Origin: a virus
Reading direction: 5' to 3' (one strand)
Virus record (IMG/VR): IMGVR_UViG_3300036398_005784
Location: 1-31,130 of that record
Length of the DNA: 31,130 nucleotides
Shown here: positions 23,998 through 31,130 of the stretch, in pieces
Layout: each line of letters starts with the position of its first letter
Position numbering within the stretch: position 1 is the first letter of the stretch
Made by a program: the position numbers and the translations under genes
Notes under the pieces: generated by a model
The model's input: only the letters and a program-made list of their open reading frames with translations
Database searches by the model: none
Told to the model about the DNA's origin: nothing

Positions 23998-25281
23998 TTA
24001 TTCCTCATCTTCATTATCAGAACCTAAATCCATTCCTGCAAGGTCTTCATCAAGAACAATGAATTCATCATCATTAACTGCTTCTGGTAATAAGAATCTT
24101 TTACCCATTTCTACATCCAATGCTTTTAAAACTTCTTCGGTAAAAACTTCTTTTGTTAATAGTTCTTTAGCAGTTTTAATATTTTTACCTAAATGTCTAA
24201 CTGCATAAGTTTTTGCATTTTCATCAGGAACGAACTCAATTTCGTCAGTTTCAATTTCTTCAAACTTGGGCTTTCCACGACTAATTATTTGTTCGCCATT
24301 ATCGTCCAAAACAGGTTTTTTAATAACCTTTTTAGTTAAAGTACCTTTTTGAATTCCACATATTTCCCATTTTACAAAAGTTTCAAGATAAATATACTTA
24401 TTCATCCCTGAGAAGAAATTGATATGAAACTTAATTGGAACAGGACGAGTAAAACGAGATTTCTCAAGTTTTGATGTTACAATAATTCCAGTTTGTGTCA
24501 TATTAACTTCTTTAGATTCTTTTGTTTCTTCTTTCAATTTTGCTTTTGAAAGAATAATATTAACAGATGGATTATATTGAACTCCTGAACCACCAGCAAT
24601 CTTATCTGTAGGGACATATGCAGTAGTATCTGTATATGTATGATTAACAAAAAGAATAGGAACATTTAATTTTCCAGATGGAACAGTAATTGTTCTAAAA
24701 AGAGATTTGATTTCAGAAGGTCTTGTCATATCTCTTTTATGATCTCCAGTTTTTGAATCTGAATCTTCTTTGGCTGTTTTTAAGTTACCAATTGAGTCTA
24801 TGATTATCATAAACTTACCTGGATCTTTTTTTACTTTAATTGCATCCTTCATTGCTTCAAATATTTCAACAATTTGATGCTTTACATTATGAATTACATC
24901 TTCAGGAATAAGAGTAAATTCACTTGAATCTATACCAAACTTTGAAACATGATTTTCATCTATGGCAAATTCAGTATCAAAATACAAGATATGGTATCCA
25001 ATTTTTTGAGCTTCTCTTGCCATATTGAGAGCCAAATAAGTTTTACCAGTTCCAGATGGTCCACTTATTCCGATAATTCTATTAGAAGGGATACCTTTGA
25101 ACAATGATCCTGATATTTGACAATTCAAAGCATAATTTCCAGTAGGAATCCATTCTTTAATGTCTCCAAAAGCAGATTCACTAATAAGTGCAGCATCTGG
25201 GTTAAGTTTCTTTAATCTTGAAAGGATAGATCCTTTAGCTGATTTTACTGATTCTTCGGGTTGTTCTTTTTGCTTTGCCAT
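23998..25281 (-). CDS. uvsX: UvsX/RecA-type recombinase
   Basis: This 427-aa protein is a RecA-fold strand-exchange protein, and the operon context fits T4 UvsX. It has Walker A GPSGTGKT (residues 74-81), the FDTEFAID segment with the catalytic Glu (about 101-108), and Walker B FMIIIDSIGNL (Asp162). A DNA-binding loop stretch around KTGDHKRDMTRPSEIKSL follows, then PILFVNHTYTD and the loop KIAGGSGVQYNPS. The C-terminus (about 395-427) is very acidic (DNEDEE), as in RecA and UvsX, where it controls DNA loading. Its stop is 3 bp before the 92-aa gene and its start lies 6 bp after the polymerase stop. It would drive recombination-dependent replication. Confidence 0.9.
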   Translation of the reverse strand: MAKQKEQPEESVKSAKGSILSRLKKLNPDAALISESAFGDIKEWIPTGNYALNCQISGSLFKGIPSNRIIGISGPSGTGKTYLALNMAREAQKIGYHILYFDTEFAIDENHVSKFGIDSSEFTLIPEDVIHNVKHQIVEIFEAMKDAIKVKKDPGKFMIIIDSIGNLKTAKEDSDSKTGDHKRDMTRPSEIKSLFRTITVPSGKLNVPILFVNHTYTDTTAYVPTDKIAGGSGVQYNPSVNIILSKAKLKEETKESKEVNMTQTGIIVTSKLEKSRFTRPVPIKFHINFFSGMNKYIYLETFVKWEICGIQKGTLTKKVIKKPVLDDNGEQIISRGKPKFEEIETDEIEFVPDENAKTYAVRHLGKNIKTAKELLTKEVFTEEVLKALDVEMGKRFLLPEAVNDDEFIVLDEDLAGMDLGSDNEDEE

Positions 25282-25287
25282 AGTTTT

Positions 25288-26523
25288 TTAGAATAATGAG
25301 TTTGTAACAATTAAAGTATCAGGTATTGAATTTATACCTATAACTTCTAATAATCTATTTGTAGGTTCTATAATTTTTTTTGCAAATTGTTTATCGTAAT
25401 CAATAAATGGTGCAAATTCTTTTGGATGATTTTGTGGTAAATAACAGAAAATATCGTCTTTCTTGGTGTTTGATTTTACATAATATTGTTTTACTTTATC
25501 ACCAGATTTAATTCTGTGATATTTCATATTATATTTAGAACGAGAAAGAGTATAGTTATAAATGGCAGCACCTCTTACATGAATAGGGCACCCTGGTTTT
25601 ACCAGTATTTCAGACCTATCATTTATAATCCATTTATCATAATCTGAAATTCTTTTGGTTTCAGATATTTCATCTAAGTCTTTCATTTCTATTTCTTTAC
25701 GCCATTTTTTAAGTGTGGTCAAAATCACTTCGTATTTTATTTTTTTATCATTTTTATACGAAGATAAAAGAAGTTTAAGCATTTCTTCAAGTTTTGCTCT
25801 ACACCAAGATGGATGTGATGGCTTAACTGCTTCAAGTCCAGTCACGGATAATTTAACATCTGAATACCTAATGCCTTCAAATATAACTTCATCATTTTCA
25901 ACTTTGATTGAAGTAAATTTATAGGCAAGTTCAATAGCATAATTCTTCTTGGCAATGAAGATACCGATTCTAATCAACTTTTCAAACTCAAAATCCATAA
26001 GATTTTTTGTATTGAATTTTTTTGCATAAATATCATAAGATTTTACTATGTAATTATGCAAACGATATTTATAAATATCAAGAATAAAGTCAATTGGGGA
26101 ATCGCCATTATAGTTTGCAGATTCTAAAACTTTATCAAATCTAAAGTATGCAGAATCGGTATCTCCTTGTATTAAAAGACTTTCTTTACCAATAGGTTTA
26201 ACAGATTCAACTAAACCTAAATTTTGATGAAGTTTTTTGTCTTTATGCCAATGATTTGTAAAATAGTTATCAAAGATTTTTTTAGCATTTAAAGAAATAT
26301 CCACACTCTGTTGAGTTATAGCTTCTGCTACATTAACATTAAAACAAAGAAAATGGGTATTTCCAAAAGCACCATATACAGAATTGATAAAAATCTTGAT
26401 ACCCTGTTCCTCATTATGAAGGTCATGCTTTAGTTTTGTCAATCTTTCAATTTCAGCTTTGACATCTTCATATGTGGCAGTTTCAAGATTTATGTCTGTA
26501 TATTTGAGTGCATTATGCATCAT
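25288..26523 (-). CDS. Family B DNA polymerase, C-terminal half (split gp43)
   Basis: This 411-aa protein matches only the C-terminal part of T4 gp43 (898 aa). It has motif B, KIFINSVYGAFGN (residues 43-55), and motif C, GDTDSAYF (catalytic Asp121 and Asp123). The palm/thumb elements follow (FIAKKNYAIEL, the KxxGLEAVKPSHP segment, CPIHVRGAAIYNY). The C-terminal tail ends NSLF, like the clamp-binding tail of gp43. Motif A (DxxSLYPS) and the exonuclease and N-terminal domains are absent. The start is genuine: AGGAAGA precedes the ATG and the gene overlaps the clamp stop by 11 bp, so translation is coupled. A complementing N-terminal half must be elsewhere and is not in this window. Because motif A supplies a catalytic aspartate, this subunit cannot be active alone. 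Confidence 0.9.
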   Translation of the reverse strand: MMHNALKYTDINLETATYEDVKAEIERLTKLKHDLHNEEQGIKIFINSVYGAFGNTHFLCFNVNVAEAITQQSVDISLNAKKIFDNYFTNHWHKDKKLHQNLGLVESVKPIGKESLLIQGDTDSAYFRFDKVLESANYNGDSPIDFILDIYKYRLHNYIVKSYDIYAKKFNTKNLMDFEFEKLIRIGIFIAKKNYAIELAYKFTSIKVENDEVIFEGIRYSDVKLSVTGLEAVKPSHPSWCRAKLEEMLKLLLSSYKNDKKIKYEVILTTLKKWRKEIEMKDLDEISETKRISDYDKWIINDRSEILVKPGCPIHVRGAAIYNYTLSRSKYNMKYHRIKSGDKVKQYYVKSNTKKDDIFCYLPQNHPKEFAPFIDYDKQFAKKIIEPTNRLLEVIGINSIPDTLIVTNSLF

Positions 26524-27298
26524 TTCTTCCTACAACTAAGATAGTTTGTGAGTCAGCAGATGTAAATACGATTCTTGATTCACTTACTTTTACTCTATAT
26601 GATTCATTATCTAACATATTCAAATATGATTTAGGGAATCTAGCCGAACTATCTGTTCTGCCCTCATTATTTTGAGATGCTAATCTATATTTGAATGTTT
26701 GATTTCCAAATATAACCGAACCCTTACGATATTCAGCAACAAGATTGGTATTAATCTTATCTATATTAACAAATTTTTTGATTTTTACCAAATCTTCTAA
26801 TGATAAATCAAATTCAAAGATTGGTTCATCAATGTTTGCTATATCATTGAAGAATTTTTCGTTAGTTATTACACCATAAATAGTTAAAGAGCCATTTTCA
26901 AATGAAAACTGTAAATCTTTATTATTATTAAATGAGGTTCTAATGGCTACATTTTCTTCTTCAGTATCTAAACCTGCTATGGTCATATATTGAATACCCA
27001 TAGAAATTTGGTCTGAACCTTCTAAAAATTTGAGAGCTTGTTGGAATTGTTTAATTCCAATTAACCCAACTTTAAGATTTTCAGGTAAATTTTCATCTTT
27101 TATCTGAAGAATTTCATCAATATTCAAGGATGAATATTTAATTGCACTTCTGTCGGGAGTATAAGTTTTGGCAAAAAACTCATTTGGAGTAATCTCTAAT
27201 AAGAGATTTTCGTCAAAATGTGTGAATCTGTCCAAAAAATCTGACATTTTATTGCCATTTACATTAAGAATGTCCAGTTTTTTTGAGTTTTCTTTCAT
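26513..27298 (-). CDS. gp45-like DNA sliding clamp
   Basis: This 261-aa protein resembles T4 gp45 (228 aa), the trimeric clamp that tethers polymerase and late transcription factors to DNA. It has two repeats of the beta-alpha layout (IGIKQFQQALKFLEGS and FDLSLEDLVKIKKFVNI), plus GIQYMTIAGLD and a C-terminal strand set ending SYRVKVSESRIVFTSA then LVVGRND. It is the first gene of the leftward operon, and the polymerase half overlaps its last 11 bases. Its promoter is in the 140-bp gap upstream, where I see an AT-rich region with no clear consensus. Clamp loaders gp44 and gp62 are not in the window. The fold assignment rests on pattern plus the operon context. Confidence 0.75.
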   Translation of the reverse strand: MKENSKKLDILNVNGNKMSDFLDRFTHFDENLLLEITPNEFFAKTYTPDRSAIKYSSLNIDEILQIKDENLPENLKVGLIGIKQFQQALKFLEGSDQISMGIQYMTIAGLDTEEENVAIRTSFNNNKDLQFSFENGSLTIYGVITNEKFFNDIANIDEPIFEFDLSLEDLVKIKKFVNIDKINTNLVAEYRKGSVIFGNQTFKYRLASQNNEGRTDSSARFPKSYLNMLDNESYRVKVSESRIVFTSADSQTILVVGRNDA

Positions 27299-27389
27299 CG
27301 GATTTACCTTTGAATTGTTGAATAATTAAAGATTTTATATTCTATTATTAGAATAAATTTAAGTTCTTTTAACCATAATATTTTTTTTT

Positions 27390-27398
27390 GATATATAG
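27390..27398 (+). promoter_or_regulatory. Candidate late promoter (GATATATAG)
   Basis: GATATATAG is preceded by nine T (27381-27389) and lies 40 bases before the ATG at 27439. It faces away from the clamp operon, so it can serve only the 1158-aa virion gene. Confidence 0.5.
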
Positions 27399-27438
27399 AA
27401 TAACATACTAATTTAATAATAAATCTACAAACAAACAA

Positions 27439-30400
27439 ATGAAATCATCAGATAATAGTTTACACGATGTGTTACAAGAACTTATGAGGACACATGCCAA
27501 TTCTTTAGAAATATTAGCAAAGTTCTCCGAAGCATTTACATCAACAACCGATTCCGTTTCGGTTAATCTAGTTGATAATTCAGGTCAAACCACTACATAT
27601 CAAATTCCGTCTATTGGTTATTTAAATTCTGAATTAAAAAGATTGGAAGAAAACATCAAAGGATTAGCTGGTGTTGATACAGGAAGTGCAACTATTCGTT
27701 TAGAAGATGGTACATATAAAAGAATCTTAGCATCTGAAAATTCAAAAGAACCAAGTAGAATCGGTAGTGTTACTATTCCTAATTCTTTTACCAGAAGAAA
27801 TAATTGGTTTTTTGATAATTTTATTAACCCTATGCTTGTAGTAACTTTTGATGTTACAAATTATGTTTCTTCAGATGTTCGTAGTGTATGGTATCGTAGA
27901 ATTATTGTTAATACTGATACTGATGAAAAAAGAACAATTTTTGACCAAAATATCAAAGGTAGAAATGATATTGATTATGAAACATTAATGTTATTTCTAA
28001 ATGGTAGGGGCATAAATCACTTTGTTGATGAAGACGAATATAGATTTCCTCCTTCTATAAGTCAATTTACGGGTACATTTGATGTTATAAGTATTTTGAA
28101 TTCAGATACATCAAGTTCTGGAAATTCAAAGATTTATAGATTAAATAAATTAACATACACAAATAACTTAAATCAAGTAATTGATACTGAAACTCTTAAA
28201 ATTGGAGATATTCTTTCAACGAGAGGTGGTGCTCGTTATCGTGTAGATGAATTAAACAAAATAGATAATACTATACGATTGACTTTGACTTCGGGATATG
28301 AACTTATTCCTATTGGAACAGATGTTTTATACATTTATTCTGAGGTTTTAACATTAAGACAAGTTGAAGTTTCTATTGGACATGATGAACGACAAGTGAT
28401 TTTCTTCAGACCTGTGAATAATAGCACTCAAGTTGCTTCAACTAAATGGTCACCTGGTGCAGGAATTTATTCAAATGAATTAAGAATCCGCACAGCCGAT
28501 TCAGAGATGTCTCTTGATGATTATTATCGTAAATATTGTATTGACTTTGGAGCATATCTGTTAGATGCTGCAAAAAATAAACCTGTTCCAACAATTTTAG
28601 GGATAAAACCAGATTCTCCTCTTTTGAGAGCAGATTATTTTAAAGTCGTTATCGCTAATGAGCATAAAATACAATCACAAGATGCTGAATCTTTGAGATT
28701 AAAATTTGCAGAAAAAAATAGATTACAATCTGAAATTCAACAACTAGAATTAGCGATTTCTAAAACTAAAGAAGAATTACAAAAATCATATTTAGGTAAT
28801 CCTGCTGATAATAGAATTATAAATAACAAATTAAAAAATCTAATAGATCAAAAGAATAGTCTTTCAACACTATACTCTACTATAGTAAGAGAAATGGGAG
28901 CTATGAGTACGACTGAAATTGTTAATGAATCTCCAAAATATAGAATTAGAGGATTTTTTCCTATCCCAACACCAAAGATTGAAAATAAAAGTGGTGCTCA
29001 AAATATAATACAATTTATCATTCAGTATAGATATTTGAGACTTGATGGTACTGCAAATGGTTCAAAATCTTTTGAATTTACAGATAATACAGGTAATAAT
29101 CTCAAAGGATATTATTCAGAATGGGTTGAAGTTTTAAGTCCAGTTAGAAAGCAAGTTTATGATACAACTACTCAAAAATATGTATGGGCAAATGAAGATG
29201 TAAATGATGCTGATGCCGTAAATATTAATCAAGTTGATATACCAATTACTTCAAATGAGAAAGTTGAAATAAGAATTGCTTCTATTAGTGAAGCTGGATT
29301 TCCATTAAATCCATTAAAATCAGATTATTCTCAAAGTGTAATAATTGATTTCCCTACAGAACTTGTACAAGCAAATGAAAAATCATTATTACAACAAGCA
29401 CAACAAGAATTAAACAAAGTTGAAGTTATATCAGAACTCAATTCACAAGGTTTAGATGTTGTATTATCAAATGTATTTTCACTTGGTGATAAAGTTTATG
29501 TAACTAAAGGTGATGTCGTTGCTTCAGGATTTACAACAGATTCTGGAACTCAACTTTCTGTATTTGAAAAATTCAGAGATATGGAAAGTAAAATGTTAAG
29601 TCTTCAAGAAATGGTGACTGCCACAAAAGGTAAAATGGATGTTTATCTTTTGGATGATGCTAATAACAGATATACAATATCCAATGGTGGTCTTCTTGAA
29701 TTACATGCTGGATTTTATTCCGAAATCGTACAGCAATTCCCTGAAAATGAAAGAAAAGGAGCAATCGTTACAGCTAAATATTGTATCGTTATAGAAAATC
29801 TTAATTCTACTCCTTTAGAACTAGTAACTAGATTTCCTGGTGGTATAAATCAATCAATAGAATATTTATATGATAAAGTAAATAAAAATCCTGAATATCT
29901 AAACAGAAATTATCATTTAGCACCATTACTCCATAATAATGTTTCTACTGATAGATTAAGTAGAAATAGTCCTTATTGGTTAGCACCATTTATGAGTTCA
30001 CAAGTACCCAGTCAATTTGCATATGCACGAGGTAAGGCATTAGGTTTAGTAGAAGATTTGTATAAGAGACCAACTGACAATAGATATTTGATACCAACTG
30101 AATTTACTCAAACAAATATCAATCCAGATGCATTTGTTTGGACAGGAGTGTATGATACTACTGGTAAACCTTATGGAACAACAAATGTAACAGATTTCTG
30201 TGTTCACATAGATCATCCAGATGTAAGAAGTAAAGCATTTGCAGGATCTCCGTCTCAAATATATGAACCAAATGTTATAGAAACTACTACAATTCCAAAT
30301 CAGGTCAATCCAAAAATACGTCATGCAAAATACTTTAATTTACAAATGAGTGAGCAAGATGGTATGGTTCAATTAGGTTATAAAGATATTGTTGATGATA

Positions 30401-30915
30401 ATATTTGGAAACAAATAGCATCAAGTCAATTAACTCAAGCACAACCATTCCAGAAAAGAGCAAATTATCAAGATAAATTAGGTTTTTCTCCTAATGATAG
30501 ATATTTAATTGGTAGTAAAACTTGCGGATCGTATCTAATGTTTGCTCCCGCTTCTACTCAACAACTAATGGTAAATGGAACAGATTATAGATCCAATTTA
30601 TTATTAGAACAAGGTGAAGATAAAGCTATTAGAATACCTGTTATTTTCCAATTCAGAATGACTGATTATCATGGTGTAGGAAGTAGTGGAACAGGGAAAG
30701 TTGGTGGATTCAATCCTTCTTCAACTATTGAACTTACAAATATTACTTATGGTAAAAAAATAGGAATGGATATTTATGTCAAAGATGAAGGAGTTTATAG
30801 TTTTGACATACTTGTTAAGGCAAGTTATGCAAGAGAAAGTTTGACACAAGTTGTTCAATCACCAGGATTTATTGATAGAACAAGAAGAGCAGTTCAAGAT
30901 TTCTTCAAAACATAA
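27439..30915 (+). CDS. Large virion structural protein, 1158 aa
   Basis: This is a very large protein without a recognised family. The N-terminal 75 residues are helical with a Ser/Thr-rich turn (LHDVLQELMRTHANSLEIL, then IKGLAGV). This is followed by a beta-rich body (for example RRNNWFFDNFINPMLVVTFD). Residues about 410-487 form a helical coiled coil (AEKNRLQSEIQQLELAISKT). Residues about 495-640 look like fibronectin-type strands ending in VEIRIASISEAGFPLNPL. The C-terminal half is Tyr/Asn-rich beta structure with a conserved-looking SNLLLEQGEDKAIRIPVIFQ segment, and ends in a basic helix (DRTRRAVQDFFKT). It sits behind a candidate late promoter, and a further gene follows after 29 bp. A baseplate or adsorption-apparatus part is likely, but not shown. 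Confidence 0.6.
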   Translation: MKSSDNSLHDVLQELMRTHANSLEILAKFSEAFTSTTDSVSVNLVDNSGQTTTYQIPSIGYLNSELKRLEENIKGLAGVDTGSATIRLEDGTYKRILASENSKEPSRIGSVTIPNSFTRRNNWFFDNFINPMLVVTFDVTNYVSSDVRSVWYRRIIVNTDTDEKRTIFDQNIKGRNDIDYETLMLFLNGRGINHFVDEDEYRFPPSISQFTGTFDVISILNSDTSSSGNSKIYRLNKLTYTNNLNQVIDTETLKIGDILSTRGGARYRVDELNKIDNTIRLTLTSGYELIPIGTDVLYIYSEVLTLRQVEVSIGHDERQVIFFRPVNNSTQVASTKWSPGAGIYSNELRIRTADSEMSLDDYYRKYCIDFGAYLLDAAKNKPVPTILGIKPDSPLLRADYFKVVIANEHKIQSQDAESLRLKFAEKNRLQSEIQQLELAISKTKEELQKSYLGNPADNRIINNKLKNLIDQKNSLSTLYSTIVREMGAMSTTEIVNESPKYRIRGFFPIPTPKIENKSGAQNIIQFIIQYRYLRLDGTANGSKSFEFTDNTGNNLKGYYSEWVEVLSPVRKQVYDTTTQKYVWANEDVNDADAVNINQVDIPITSNEKVEIRIASISEAGFPLNPLKSDYSQSVIIDFPTELVQANEKSLLQQAQQELNKVEVISELNSQGLDVVLSNVFSLGDKVYVTKGDVVASGFTTDSGTQLSVFEKFRDMESKMLSLQEMVTATKGKMDVYLLDDANNRYTISNGGLLELHAGFYSEIVQQFPENERKGAIVTAKYCIVIENLNSTPLELVTRFPGGINQSIEYLYDKVNKNPEYLNRNYHLAPLLHNNVSTDRLSRNSPYWLAPFMSSQVPSQFAYARGKALGLVEDLYKRPTDNRYLIPTEFTQTNINPDAFVWTGVYDTTGKPYGTTNVTDFCVHIDHPDVRSKAFAGSPSQIYEPNVIETTTIPNQVNPKIRHAKYFNLQMSEQDGMVQLGYKDIVDDNIWKQIASSQLTQAQPFQKRANYQDKLGFSPNDRYLIGSKTCGSYLMFAPASTQQLMVNGTDYRSNLLLEQGEDKAIRIPVIFQFRMTDYHGVGSSGTGKVGGFNPSSTIELTNITYGKKIGMDIYVKDEGVYSFDILVKASYARESLTQVVQSPGFIDRTRRAVQDFFKT

Positions 30916-30944
30916 TTTTCTTACACATTACAAATTGAGTTTAT

Positions 30945-31130
30945 ATGGCAGACTTACAAATAACTACGAAAGATACAATTTTATTTTCAAGTACGGATGT
31001 TTTCTTTGTTTCATTAAAAAAGAACATACCAGACGATAGAGAAATTTTAGTTTGGTTTGATGATACTGAACCTTCAGTACCAGAATACTGGAATATAGAA
31101 AGACATTACAAATGTGAAGACTTTACTGAA
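30945..31130 (+). CDS. Partial hypothetical (likely virion) protein
   Basis: The frame opens with ATG at 30945, 29 bp after the 1158-aa gene, and runs for 62 codons to the window edge without a stop. The start MADLQITTKDTILFSSTD is beta-like. It is probably co-transcribed with the upstream virion gene. Nothing more can be said from the fragment. Confidence 0.55.
   Translation, partial: MADLQITTKDTILFSSTDVFFVSLKKNIPDDREILVWFDDTEPSVPEYWNIERHYKCEDFTE

Noticed and set aside
27339-27354. Palindrome ATTCTA-TTAT-TAGAAT upstream of the clamp gene as an operator
   Set aside because: Short AT-rich palindromes are expected by chance at this base composition, and no second copy was found.

Overview
The window is AT-rich DNA from a large tailed phage (myovirus) with T4-like replication and head/neck genes. 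The likely host is a member of the Bacteroidota. Evidence for T4 kinship is a gp45-type sliding clamp, a family B DNA polymerase C-terminal half, a UvsX/RecA recombinase and a gp41/DnaB helicase in one operon. There are also gp13-, gp14- and gp16-like morphogenesis proteins and a gp5-type OB-fold spike. Evidence for the host is two upstream regions with TTG-N20-TAnnTTTG, the layout used by the Bacteroidota housekeeping sigma factor. Genes use the standard code, are tightly packed, and carry only weak Shine-Dalgarno signals.

Layout. (1) 1-2120: a bacterial-type ClpP protease (- strand), then small unknown genes including a DUF3293-like protein. (2) 2176-2565: a complete tmRNA gene with G3-U70 acceptor pair, tag reading frame ending AVAA, and three pseudoknot-type stems. 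(3) 2609-5346: an unknown protein with a VRGHWRK motif, an M28-type zinc peptidase, RmlB (dTDP-glucose 4,6-dehydratase) and a 59-aa protein. (4) 5401-7072: small membrane, acidic and HTH-like proteins, bounded by two intrinsic terminators. (5) 7201-16914 (+): a virion block with gp13-like neck protein, a DUF3008-like protein, a 1212-aa baseplate-type protein with a 22-copy 16-residue repeat, the gp5-like spike, a 1114-aa coiled-coil protein and a small tube-like protein. (6) 16958-18248 (+): a stand-alone 3'-5' exonuclease behind a host-type -7 element, then an unknown gene preceded by a hairpin and three short tandem leader repeats. (7) 27298 down to 18249 (-): clamp, polymerase C-half, UvsX, small protein, DnaB-type helicase, possible gp33-like protein, gp14-like neck protein, gp16-like small terminase, and a degenerate RmlD-like protein. 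(8) 27439-31130 (+): a 1158-aa virion protein and the start of another gene.

Four things stand out. The phage carries both a tmRNA and ClpP, so it may bring its own ribosome-rescue and tag-degradation route. The DNA polymerase is split between motifs A and B, its N-terminal half is not adjacent, and a separate exonuclease gene lies 8 kb away. The motif GATATATA(G/A/C) recurs ahead of seven genes, mostly structural, and is a candidate late promoter. The baseplate-type protein holds a recently expanded 48-bp repeat array inside a longer, decayed array of the same period. All functional names rest on reading the protein sequences; no database search was possible.
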